Below are positions 28,762-37,691 of a DNA stretch of 50,155 nt, piece after piece (positions within the stretch are counted from its first letter, which is position 1; the number at the start of each line of letters is the position of its first letter). Below the pieces are notes generated by a model, which saw only the letters and a list, made by a program, of their open reading frames with translations, had not been told where the DNA came from and searched no databases. Source of the DNA: Candidatus Zhuqueibacterota bacterium (GTDB lineage Bacteria; Zhuqueibacterota; Zhuqueibacteria; Zhuqueibacterales; Geothermadaptataceae); NCBI GenBank assembly GCA_015491485.1, contig WFVT01000032.1, forward strand, positions 1 through 50,155. The letters run 5' to 3'. Made by a program: the position numbers and the translations under genes.

Positions 28762-30036
28762 ATGGCTCAGTTTCATCGCATCAAAGGAACTCATGATATT
28801 TTGCCGCAAGACGCCCGAAAATGGCGCTATGTTGAGGGCGTGGTGCAGGAAGTCATGCAGCGGTACAATTTCAGCGAAATCCGGACGCCGATTTTCGAGG
28901 AAACCGCCTTGTTTGCACGGGGCATCGGGCAATTGACCGATATCGTTTCCAAGGAAATGTACACCTTCCTGGATCGCGGCGAAAAATCGCTGACCCTGAA
29001 GCCGGAAGGCACGGCGCCGGTCATTCGGGCATTCATTGAACACAATTTGGGAGAAAAAAAACCGGTTCACAAATTGTACTACATCAGCCCCATGTTCCGG
29101 CAAGAAAATCCTCAGGCCGGCCGCTTGCGCCAATTCCATCAATTCGGGGCGGAGCTGATCGGCTCACCGGCGCCGGAAGCCGATGTGGAAACCATTGCGC
29201 TGGCGGTGGATATTTATGAGCGGTTTGGGCTGAAACAGTTTACTTTGAAAATCAACAGTGTGGGCGATGCCGCTTGCCGGGTGCCCTATAAAGAGCAATT
29301 GCAGGCATTCTTACGTCCCCGGCTGGATAAGCTGTGCCGCTCGTGTCAGGAGCGGTTCGAAAAAAATCCGCTGCGGATTCTGGATTGCAAAGAAGAAGGC
29401 TGCCGAGAGCAAACCGCCGAAGCACCTCGCATCACCGACCACCTGTGCGAGGCATGCCACCACCATTTCGAGGCGGTGAAAACTCTGCTGAACCGGCTGG
29501 AGATTGCTTTCGAGGTGGATCACCGGCTGGTTCGCGGTTTGGATTATTATACGAGAACCGCTTTTGAAATTATCAGTGGTTCATTGGGGGCACAGAATGC
29601 GCTGGGCGGCGGCGGCCGCTACGACTTGCTGGCTGAAGAACTGGGTGGGAAGCCTACACCTTCGGTGGGGTTTGCCGCCGGCATCGAACGACTGCTTATG
29701 GTACTTGAAAAGGAGAACTTGTTGCCCGAGTTTCAGGAAGGCCCGGATGTGTTCATTGCGACCCTCGGAGAAGCGGCAAAGACCTGGGCTATCCCCGCCG
29801 CGCGTCGGCTCCGCCGGCAAGGCTTCAAAGTGGATTACGATTTTATGGGACGGAGCCTGAAAGCACAGATGAAAGAAGCCAACCGTTCGGGAGCGCGTTT
29901 TGCGTTGATTGTGGGCGATAATGAACTGCAGGCCGGAGAAGTGGTGTTGCGTGACCTTGCGACCAGCGAACAGGAAACGGTCGCCATGGATACCATAGAT
30001 GAAATGCTCCGGCAACGGACGGCCAGTCAGTCTTGA
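28762..30036 (+). CDS. hisS: Histidyl-tRNA synthetase
   Basis: KGTHDILPQDARKW, RTPIFEETALFARGIG, YYISPMFRQENPQAGRLRQFHQFGAE, VRGLDYYTRTAFEI class II motifs. Confidence 0.97.
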   Translation: MAQFHRIKGTHDILPQDARKWRYVEGVVQEVMQRYNFSEIRTPIFEETALFARGIGQLTDIVSKEMYTFLDRGEKSLTLKPEGTAPVIRAFIEHNLGEKKPVHKLYYISPMFRQENPQAGRLRQFHQFGAELIGSPAPEADVETIALAVDIYERFGLKQFTLKINSVGDAACRVPYKEQLQAFLRPRLDKLCRSCQERFEKNPLRILDCKEEGCREQTAEAPRITDHLCEACHHHFEAVKTLLNRLEIAFEVDHRLVRGLDYYTRTAFEIISGSLGAQNALGGGGRYDLLAEELGGKPTPSVGFAAGIERLLMVLEKENLLPEFQEGPDVFIATLGEAAKTWAIPAARRLRRQGFKVDYDFMGRSLKAQMKEANRSGARFALIVGDNELQAGEVVLRDLATSEQETVAMDTIDEMLRQRTASQS

Positions 30037-30159
30037 TGCCGCGTGATGCGGATCGACCGGGCAACCCCTGCCGCCAGGTGCCGAAAAATTCACTGCAAAA
30101 CGGCGAGGTTTGCAAGTACATTAAGGGAAACATCCGGTCAATCAGAGAAGGCGAATTTC

Positions 30160-30951
30160 ATGGAAGATATGCTGTCACGGAGCGATGTGAAGACGCTGGC
30201 CAGGCTACAGCAGAAGAAATTCCGCCTGGCCGAGCAGAAAATTTTGGTTGAAGGACCACGCTTAATCATCGAAGCCTTGCGCTCCGACTGGACGGTTGAA
30301 AAGCTGGTGTACACAGGGGATTTCCGCAATCGCCCCCTCGCAGACGATTTGCTTGATATCGCCCGCAGCAAAAACATACGGGCTTTTGAGGTTTCGCGTG
30401 CTGAATTTAAAAAACTCTCTGATACCGTTCATCCGCAGGGAGTCCTGGCGGTTGTCCAGATCAAGCGATGGCCTTTCACGCCGATCGAGCTGTTGGAGCA
30501 GACGGCCAGAAATCTATTTATTGCCATCGAACGGCTTCAGGATCCCGGTAACCTCGGCACCATCATCCGCTGTGCAGAGTGGCTCGGCGCCAATGCGGTG
30601 GTGGTGGGGCCCGAATGCGTCGAATGGGGAAATCCCAAAGCCTTGCGAGCCAGCATGGGGGCGGTATTTTATATTCCGGTTTTTGAGATCGAAGATTTTT
30701 ACGAATTTCTGGCTGAAGCGAAGCGGCGTGGCGCCGTATTTTATGCTGCTGATCAGCAGGGGGATTTTCCGTATTCCACCTTGCGCTATGCTCCCAAAAA
30801 AGTTTTGCTTCTGGGGGAAGAGGCACGCGGTTTATCCGAAGACAGTTTGAAATATGCGGATTACAAAATCGCCATCCCCAAGCGTGGGAAAATGGAGTCT
30901 CTCAACGTGTCGATAGCTGCAGCGATTCTAATGGCGGAAATGGTACGGTAA
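30160..30951 (+). CDS. TrmH/SpoU-family RNA 2'-O-methyltransferase
   Basis: ERLQDPGNLGTIIRCAEWLGANAVVVG, LLLGEEARGLSEDSLKYADYKIAIPKRGKMESLNVSIAAAILMAE SPOUT motifs. Confidence 0.95.
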   Translation: MEDMLSRSDVKTLARLQQKKFRLAEQKILVEGPRLIIEALRSDWTVEKLVYTGDFRNRPLADDLLDIARSKNIRAFEVSRAEFKKLSDTVHPQGVLAVVQIKRWPFTPIELLEQTARNLFIAIERLQDPGNLGTIIRCAEWLGANAVVVGPECVEWGNPKALRASMGAVFYIPVFEIEDFYEFLAEAKRRGAVFYAADQQGDFPYSTLRYAPKKVLLLGEEARGLSEDSLKYADYKIAIPKRGKMESLNVSIAAAILMAEMVR

Positions 30952-30960
30952 AGGGCATTC

Positions 30961-31809
30961 ATGGAGCAATATAACGATCAACCGAAAATGTATCCATCGC
31001 CGGGCGAAGCCTTTGGCATCCTGATTTTGACATTTTTCCTGACCATCCTGCTGGTTCCAGCTCTCCGCATGGCTTTTGGATTTGATCCCCAAAGCAAATG
31101 GAGCCTGTTCTGGAGCGAACTGTTTATGATCGTTCCAGCGGTTGTGATACTGGCACGCCGCCGGTATTCGCTTTCCATGGTACTGCGTCTCCGTCCGGTT
31201 AGCGGCCGGGTCTTGCTGCTGAGCGTTTTTATCGGTTTCACCCTGTCGATCATCGGCGACGAGCTGGAACGGCTGACCCATTTCATCCTTCCTTTACCGA
31301 AGGAGCTGGAATCTCTGTTTTCATCCGAATTGCTCAAAAATATTCTGACTGCCAACAGCCTGCCGGAATGGATTTTACTGATCGCCACCCTGATGATATT
31401 TGCCGGTTTGTTTGAGGAAATGCTGTTCCGGGGGATGTTACAAAACGCTTTAGAAGATCGGATGGATATTACCCGCGCCGTGATTTCGACGGCCATTATC
31501 TTCAGTCTGATCCATTTTAATCCATATTGGGTGGTTCCGATTGCCATTTTGGGGGTGTTTTTGGGTGTGCTGGCATGGAAAAGCCAATCCATTTTTCCCA
31601 GCGCCATTGTTCATGCCGTCAATAACGGCATGGCGCTTCTTGCCGCCAACCTTCCTGAAGAGCGGACACAGATATTTGTTTGGAACGGCCATGTCCATCC
31701 GCTGATTCTTCTCGCTGCCGGAGTGGGGTTGTATTATGGCATGCGGCTGTTTTACCGCTTCGTGGAGGAAGACACCGAAATCCCGACATTTTTAAATCAA
31801 CCCCTGTAA
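30961..31809 (+). CDS. CPBP-family intramembrane metalloprotease
   Basis: FEEMLFRGMLQNALED and IIFSLIHFNPYWVVPIAILGVFLGVLAWKSQSIFPSAIVHAVNNGMA motifs. Confidence 0.92.
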   Translation: MEQYNDQPKMYPSPGEAFGILILTFFLTILLVPALRMAFGFDPQSKWSLFWSELFMIVPAVVILARRRYSLSMVLRLRPVSGRVLLLSVFIGFTLSIIGDELERLTHFILPLPKELESLFSSELLKNILTANSLPEWILLIATLMIFAGLFEEMLFRGMLQNALEDRMDITRAVISTAIIFSLIHFNPYWVVPIAILGVFLGVLAWKSQSIFPSAIVHAVNNGMALLAANLPEERTQIFVWNGHVHPLILLAAGVGLYYGMRLFYRFVEEDTEIPTFLNQPL

Positions 31810-31914
31810 TGTAAAATTTCTCCACATGCTGAAAATCTGTTCCGCACCTCCTCTAAGATGTCTCTAAAATCTAACGGTAAGCTTTAACAGAAACCTCACA
31901 ATGGGCAGGCATCG

Positions 31915-32304
31915 ATGAACCGAATCATCATCCTGAATGAGGAGCTGGAGTCGCAAATGAGGATGTATTTGGCACTATGCGATCGTTACCGTGTTGAAAT
32001 TGCCGAGGATGAAGCGAACTTGATGCGGATGATTCGCAGGAAAAATCCCAAATTGGTTTTTATTGATGCGGATTACAGTGGTTTTAATGGTAATGGAAAA
32101 ACAATTTTTAAAACCATTGAGAAGATCAAAAAAAAGTACAGGGATCTCAAGGTCATTGCCATCACAGGCAATCATGACCGCAGGATGCTGGAACGTGTCC
32201 GCGAGGTGGGAGGGGATGGTGTGCTGCTACGCCCATTTCACGAAGACGAGGTGATCGAAAGCGTGGACCGCTTTTTCCCAAGTTTGGATTCCGTATTGAG
32301 CTGA
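31915..32304 (+). CDS. Stand-alone receiver-like protein (partly degenerate REC)
   Basis: KLVFIDADYSGFNG (Asp site) ... KVIAITGNHDRRMLERVREVGGDGVLLRPFHEDEVIESV; the usual Lys of the K-P motif is Arg. Confidence 0.7.
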   Translation: MNRIIILNEELESQMRMYLALCDRYRVEIAEDEANLMRMIRRKNPKLVFIDADYSGFNGNGKTIFKTIEKIKKKYRDLKVIAITGNHDRRMLERVREVGGDGVLLRPFHEDEVIESVDRFFPSLDSVLS

Positions 32305-32394
32305 TCTGAACACCGCAGGGATGCGGTGCCGGTGCGATCGGCCCGGCCTTCAATCAGGGCCACAGCCTTTTATGCGACTCCTGACATTCACCAG

Positions 32395-32427
32395 GGCTGT
32401 TTCTCTTATGAGAGACAGCCTTTTTTT
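32395..32427 (+). terminator. Rho-independent terminator
   Basis: GGCTGTTTCTC-TTAT-GAGAGACAGCC followed by TTTTTTT. Confidence 0.88.
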
Positions 32428-32575
32428 ATTTGTTTTTTGGAAAACTTTTTATAGTTTTTAGCTGAAAAATTGGGCTGTGAACCATCATAACGAGCCTCAC
32501 CCATCACCTGCAATTCTAATAAAATGGAGCGTGCAACAGGGGGCAAGGACGAAAACAAGCAGCAGGGATAAGGCA

Positions 32576-32953
32576 ATGAAACGCATTCTGGTTTTGGAAG
32601 ATGAGGAAAACCTGTGCCGTTTATATCAGCAGGTTTTGACGGAAGAAGGCTTCGCCGTGGTCATCGCGAAAGACCGCGATACCGCCTTGAATTTGCTGGA
32701 ACGGTATCCGTGTGATCTGGCCGTTGTGGATATTAAGCTGGGAACAGAAAACGGGCTGGATTGCATACAAGAGATGCTTCAGCGGAAAAAAGATTTGCGC
32801 ATTATTATTCATTCGGCCTACGCCGTGTATAAACAGGACTTTTCAAGCTGGTCTGCAGATGCCTATTTGCTGAAATCGTCTGATATTGACGAACTGGTAC
32901 AAACGATACACCGCTTATTAAAAGCCCCAAAGGCCAAAGCGAACATCGTTTGA
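32576..32953 (+). CDS. Single-domain response regulator
   Basis: MKRILVLEDEENLCRLYQQVL...LAVVDIKLGTENGLD...IIHSAYA...YLLKSSDIDEL. Confidence 0.9.
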   Translation: MKRILVLEDEENLCRLYQQVLTEEGFAVVIAKDRDTALNLLERYPCDLAVVDIKLGTENGLDCIQEMLQRKKDLRIIIHSAYAVYKQDFSSWSADAYLLKSSDIDELVQTIHRLLKAPKAKANIV

Positions 32954-32996
32954 TCGCTCCACGGATACAGGGAACGATATATGGGAGGGAAGGCCA

Positions 32997-33806
32997 TTGA
33001 GTGAAACTCGTACTTGTCCGGTCTGTCTGAAAACGTTGCCGGATGATCTGCAAGCTCAGTTCTGTCCTTATTGTGGCGCCACCCTGATTGAAACCGAGTC
33101 CTCCTCTACGGCGATTCCGACAGAAGCATCTGGCGGAGACCGTGATTCTCAGGTTCCGCCGGGCCGGAAAGGCATCCCCTGGGAAGAAACGTCGGCCTAT
33201 CCCGATTTTATTCAGCGGTTGACCCAAACATGGTCGCAATCGATGCTGCAGACGGGGGAATTTTTCCGGCAGATGCGTTTGGAAACCGGGGCAGGGCCGG
33301 CGCTGCTCTATGCGTTGATAATGATCATCATGGGGCAGGCGTTTAATGTATTCTGGCAGCAGTTTTTCGCCCATCGTTTTACAGAATATTTTGAAGATTT
33401 TTCTCCTTTCGTCGAACATTTGATGGCCGTTTCGGGAGCGCAGCAACTCGTGCTGGGGCCGTTGCTGGCTCTATTGGGATTGTTTGTTGGGACACTTATT
33501 TACCACCTTTCTCTGGTGATCGTGGGTGGCGCCCGGCATGGCATGGCTACCACATTCCGTGTGCTGGCCTATGCCGAAAGCACGCAACTGCTTATGGTGA
33601 TTCCACTTCTGGGACAGTTCATTGCCATGGTGTGGAGTATCGTGATTATGATCATTGGTTTTAAGGAAGCTCATGAAACCACTATGGGCCGGTCTGTTCT
33701 GGCTGTGCTTTTACCGATCCTGTTTTGCTGCGCCCTGATTTTGATCATGGTGATGTTGGTCGGCGGCGTTCTCATGAATTTGAATTCGGGCGATGCCATT
33801 CAATAG
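32997..33806 (+). CDS. Zinc-ribbon protein with Yip1-like membrane domain
   Basis: TTG start; CPVC...CPYCG ribbon; ATTFRVLAYAESTQLLMVIPLLGQFIAMVWSIVIMIIGFKEAHETT Yip1-type segment. Confidence 0.8.
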   Translation: MSETRTCPVCLKTLPDDLQAQFCPYCGATLIETESSSTAIPTEASGGDRDSQVPPGRKGIPWEETSAYPDFIQRLTQTWSQSMLQTGEFFRQMRLETGAGPALLYALIMIIMGQAFNVFWQQFFAHRFTEYFEDFSPFVEHLMAVSGAQQLVLGPLLALLGLFVGTLIYHLSLVIVGGARHGMATTFRVLAYAESTQLLMVIPLLGQFIAMVWSIVIMIIGFKEAHETTMGRSVLAVLLPILFCCALILIMVMLVGGVLMNLNSGDAIQ

Positions 33807-34233
33807 AATATCAGATCAAAACGCCATGTCCTGGATACGGAGAGAGCCGGCTCCTCGTTTTGAGTTCCATGCCGGTTGGATTTTCCTGGGAGCCGCGCTA
33901 ACCGGATGGCTGCTGTTAAAAACATGGCCTCAGGTTGTTTTTATTTCCTGTCCCTGGAAACAGGGGTTGGGGTATCCTTGCCCTACATGCGGCACCACCC
34001 GGTCGGTGCTTTCTCTCATGCAGTTTCAGCTTTTGGACGCGTTTCGTTACAATCCTCTCATCACCGGGACGATTTTGGTGGGAGTGGGTACCGGCATAGC
34101 CGCATTGTATCAGGCCGTCACCGGGCAAAGATGGGTGCTTTCGCGCCGTCCCGGGAAGGGGGTGCGCTGGGCATTGTTGTGGGCGATCATCATCGTTGCA
34201 AATGAGGCTTATTTGATTCTGAATGGGATTTAG
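33793..34233 (+). CDS. DUF2752 membrane protein
   Basis: CPWKQGLGYPCPTCGTTRSVLSLMQFQLLDAFRYNPLI signature. Confidence 0.88.
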   Translation: MPFNRISDQNAMSWIRREPAPRFEFHAGWIFLGAALTGWLLLKTWPQVVFISCPWKQGLGYPCPTCGTTRSVLSLMQFQLLDAFRYNPLITGTILVGVGTGIAALYQAVTGQRWVLSRRPGKGVRWALLWAIIIVANEAYLILNGI

Positions 34234-34358
34234 ATTTCACCAACAAATATATCTCTGGCAGCCAATCCATGGTAACACGTTCTCAGCAAACATGTTCACC
34301 CCGCATGACACTTTGAAACCTGACTGGAGCTCGGAAATCAACCATTCAAACCCGCTGA

Positions 34359-35225
34359 ATGAAACAGGAAAATTCTATGCTGATAGGGATTACCGTAAGC
34401 CATTTTGATGGCATCCGGCCTTCACGGCTGCTGCGCATCGCTCAGAAAATGGGCGTGGAGTTTGTTGAATTTAACCGATCCCTGATCGAGGATATTGAAG
34501 AAGTGGCCAGCCGGATGGGAGACACACAGAGCGGCTATCATCTCCCACTGGCTGAAGAGGATGGCTTTGATTTTTCCTATCACCATTATGAACGACAGAT
34601 CGATGAGGTGGTTCGGGCGCTTAACCAATATGCCCGGCCACTGAATTTACGCTATGCGCTGACGCATCCCCCGCAGCCGGAGCTGGTCTCCCAGGAGATC
34701 GAATCCTCGATTGAATTCTGGGTGCAGAATTTGAAAAAACTCGAGGTTCCCATTCTCCTCGAAAATGTCGTCAACTGGGGCGAAAGTGATTTTGACAATC
34801 TGATTCGGCATTTGAGAAGTGAATTGGGATCACAATTCTGGGGCGTATGTTTCGATGGGCCGCACAGTCTGCTGGAGGGAGAAGATGTTTTTAGTCGCTT
34901 TCGTGCCCTGGCGCCACACATCCGCTGTTTGCACCTTTCGGACTGCAGCCAAACCGAAGACCTGCATTTGCCGTTTGGCATGGGAGGGGCTTTCCCCATT
35001 CGGGAGTTTTTAAAGACTTTGAAAGCGTCCGGGATTGATGCCATTGTCAATCTGGAAATCAACCCCGGCTCGCTGGATAACCTGCGGCAGCTCATCGAGA
35101 GTTATTTGCTGGTGATGAAGTATTTGCAGCCCGGCCGGTATTATATGACCAAAGCCGGGCTGTTGTGGAAAGTCCCTGCCGTAAAAAAAGAGCTGTCGCG
35201 CATCCTTGCCGAAGCGGAAGTTTAA
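34359..35225 (+). CDS. Sugar phosphate isomerase/epimerase-like TIM-barrel protein
   Basis: VPILLENVVNW, FWGVCFDGPHSLLEGED, HIRCLHLSDCSQTEDLHLPFGMG, AIVNLEINPG motifs; alternative start 34377. Confidence 0.82.
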   Translation: MKQENSMLIGITVSHFDGIRPSRLLRIAQKMGVEFVEFNRSLIEDIEEVASRMGDTQSGYHLPLAEEDGFDFSYHHYERQIDEVVRALNQYARPLNLRYALTHPPQPELVSQEIESSIEFWVQNLKKLEVPILLENVVNWGESDFDNLIRHLRSELGSQFWGVCFDGPHSLLEGEDVFSRFRALAPHIRCLHLSDCSQTEDLHLPFGMGGAFPIREFLKTLKASGIDAIVNLEINPGSLDNLRQLIESYLLVMKYLQPGRYYMTKAGLLWKVPAVKKELSRILAEAEV

Positions 35226-35767
35226 CCGAACAGCAAGCGGCAGATAAAAACCGCCGCAAAAATACCGGCGGCATCGGCAATAAGCCCGGAAGCCACGGCA
35301 TGCCGCGTCTTTTTGATATTGACCGCACCGAAATAAACGGCAAGAACATAAAATGTTGTTTCCGTGCTGCCATAAATGGTGGAGGCCAGATAGCCAATAA
35401 AACTATCGGGGCCGTGCGTTTTAATCAGTTCAGTGACTATGCCGAGGGTACCGCTTCCCGATAGCGGCCGCATGAACGCTGCCGGCAGCACCTCGGCCGG
35501 CATGCCGATGAGATCGGTGATCGGGGATACCAGGCGGACGAAAATCTCCATAGCCCCGGATGCCCGGAACATGCCGATAGCCGCCAGGATCGCCACCAGA
35601 TAGGGGATGATCTTGACCGCAATTTCAAAGCCTTCCTTTGCACCCTCGATGAACGTTTCATACACTTTTACCCCTTTGGCAAAACCGTACACCGGAATGC
35701 CGACCAGCATGATCGGAATCGCCCAGTCCGAAATGATCTGCATGATGTTTTTGAAAAGCTCGCCCAT
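35222..35767 (-). CDS. spmB: SpmB-like protein (nucleoside recognition/gate domain)
   Basis: WAIPIMLVGIPVYGFAKGVKVYETFIEGAKEGFEIAVKIIPYLVAILAAIGMFRASGAMEIF; AFMRPLSGSG. Confidence 0.9.
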   Translation of the reverse strand: MGELFKNIMQIISDWAIPIMLVGIPVYGFAKGVKVYETFIEGAKEGFEIAVKIIPYLVAILAAIGMFRASGAMEIFVRLVSPITDLIGMPAEVLPAAFMRPLSGSGTLGIVTELIKTHGPDSFIGYLASTIYGSTETTFYVLAVYFGAVNIKKTRHAVASGLIADAAGIFAAVFICRLLFG

Positions 35768-35785
35768 GAGTCTGTCTCCGACGGT

Positions 35786-36424
35786 TTACAATGAATTTGA
35801 ATCACCGGAAGATTCTGAAGCCGCTTTCATTGGATCCGTATTTCTAAAGGCGGGGAGTTTTCCCAGAAGAATGGCCGTGATGACTCCCACGGCGGTTGCG
35901 GTGGCCGAGGCAAAAATGGTGGTGAAAATGATGCCGAACGGATCCTGCGAACCGGTGGCCACCCGCACGCCGATCATAGTGGCTGGAATTAATGTGATGC
36001 TGGCCGTATTCAGGGTCAGAAAAAGCACCATGGCATTGGTGGCCGTATCTTTTTGTGGATTTAGCGTCTGGAGTTCTTCCATGGCTTTAATGCCCAACGG
36101 TGTGGCGGCATTGCCCAGGCCAAGCCAGTTCGCGGCAATGTTCATGATCATCGCGCCCATGGCCGGGTGTTCCGACGGGACGTCCGGAAACAGCCGCCGG
36201 GTGATGGGCCGGATCAATCGCGCCAGAAGCCTGATGAGTCCGGCTTCTTCTGCGATGCGCATGATGCCCAGCCACAGCGCCATGATGCCGATCAAGCCGA
36301 TGGAAATATCCACCGCTGTTTTGGACATGTTCACGGCTTCTTTCCCGACATCAGCCATATTGCCGTTGACCGCCGCCACGATCAGGGCAATCACGATCAA
36401 TCCAAGCCAGACATAATTCAGCAT
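35786..36424 (-). CDS. spmA: SpmA-like protein (nucleoside recognition/gate domain)
   Basis: AVDISIGLIGIMALWLGIMRIAEEAGLIRLLARLIRPITRRLFPDVPSEHPAMGAMIMNIAANWLGLGNAATPLGIKAMEELQ. Confidence 0.92.
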   Translation of the reverse strand: MLNYVWLGLIVIALIVAAVNGNMADVGKEAVNMSKTAVDISIGLIGIMALWLGIMRIAEEAGLIRLLARLIRPITRRLFPDVPSEHPAMGAMIMNIAANWLGLGNAATPLGIKAMEELQTLNPQKDTATNAMVLFLTLNTASITLIPATMIGVRVATGSQDPFGIIFTTIFASATATAVGVITAILLGKLPAFRNTDPMKAASESSGDSNSL

Positions 36425-36641
36425 ACATTCCTCCTGCCGGTTCTTTTTTAAAACAGTAATCATGATGAAGCTTCACGGGCTTCAACCGGTTCCCAACATG
36501 AAGCGTTTTGGACACGCATGAATCGTCTCAGTGTGTCGGATTCAGAAATCACGCCGGGATGGTACGAATTTTTGCAGTTAAAACTAATATTTTTTGGAAC
36601 AGGGACAAGCAAAAAAGCCGCGAAGCCGCAGAAAAATTGTA

Positions 36642-36670
36642 TTGTGATCCGGGGAGCGGTTACGTATATT
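36642..36670 (+). promoter_or_regulatory. Sigma70-like promoter TTGTGA-17-TATATT upstream of queD
   Basis: TTGTGA at 36642-36647, TATATT at 36665-36670. Confidence 0.5.
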
Positions 36671-36804
36671 TATCCGATTGCTTTCAGGGCAATGCGGTTG
36701 ATAAGGGCAATGAAACGATGACGCCACTCTGCCCGATGGATTGAATCGATGGGCAAGGCGTAATTCCAATTGCAGCGGCGTAGAGGGAGATAAAGGAGGA
36801 AACG

Positions 36805-37146
36805 GTGAAACTGGGATACATCGAATACATGGATTGCGCGCATTATCTGCCCGGTCATCCCAAATGCGGGACCTTGCACGGGCATACGTATAAAGTTGAA
36901 ATCGTCATCGAGGGGGAAAAAAAGAACGGCATGATTATGGATTTTGGTGATCTGAAGCTGGTTCTGAAAGAGGTTCTCGCCGAGTACGACCATCGTTCAC
37001 TCAACGATTTTCTCGATTATCCATCCGTGGAAAACATCGCAGAAATGTTGCAGGCAAAATTGAAAAACCGGCTCGCGTTCCCTTTTCTATTACGCGTGTG
37101 GGAAGGCGAGGGAAAGTGGTGCGAAATTGACAGCCGAGAAGGTTAG
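36805..37146 (+). CDS. queD: 6-carboxytetrahydropterin synthase / PTPS family
   Basis: [59 protein letters not shown]; CxxxHGH motif. Confidence 0.9.
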   Translation: MKLGYIEYMDCAHYLPGHPKCGTLHGHTYKVEIVIEGEKKNGMIMDFGDLKLVLKEVLAEYDHRSLNDFLDYPSVENIAEMLQAKLKNRLAFPFLLRVWEGEGKWCEIDSREG

Positions 37147-37157
37147 AGGAGAAGCCT

Positions 37158-37577
37158 ATGAAACATTTGACCGAATACCTCTGGTTTGAAACGCCGGAAC
37201 GGCGGGCTTACATCAACATCACGCCGCAGATTGAAGCCCTGGTGGAAAAAAGCGGGGTGCAAGAAGGCCTGGTGCTGGTCGCCGCCCAACACATCACCGC
37301 ATCGGTATTTATTAATGATGACGAACCGGGGCTCATCCGTGATTTTGATGATTGGCTGGAAGGCCTTGCCCCTCACGAGCCGATTTCGAAATACCGCCAC
37401 AACCGCACGGGGGAAGACAACGCGGATGCCCATCTGAAACGGCAGGTCATGGGGCGGGAAGTGGTGGTGCCGATCACCAAAGGAAAATTGGACTTCGGCC
37501 CCTGGGAACAGATTTTCTACGGTGAGTTCGACGGGCGCCGCCGTAAACGCGTTGTGGTCAAAATTATCGGAGAATAG
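37158..37577 (+). CDS. yjbQ: YjbQ/UPF0047 family protein
   Basis: [27 protein letters not shown]...[61 protein letters not shown]. Confidence 0.93.
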   Translation: MKHLTEYLWFETPERRAYINITPQIEALVEKSGVQEGLVLVAAQHITASVFINDDEPGLIRDFDDWLEGLAPHEPISKYRHNRTGEDNADAHLKRQVMGREVVVPITKGKLDFGPWEQIFYGEFDGRRRKRVVVKIIGE

Positions 37578-37616
37578 TCCGGGTTGTTAAGAATTGTACA
37601 CGTTTGTGCTTATTTC

Positions 37617-37645
37617 TTGACATTCCTGCCATAGTGCAATATATT
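37617..37645 (+). promoter_or_regulatory. Near-consensus sigma70-like promoter TTGACA-17-TATATT
   Basis: TTGACA at 37617-37622, 17-bp spacer, TATATT at 37640-37645; ~47 bp before the PP2C-TPR ATG. Confidence 0.7.
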
Positions 37646-37691
37646 CTAAAGATTTATTGCACCAGGGGGCTGCAGTAGATTTCGGCGACGC

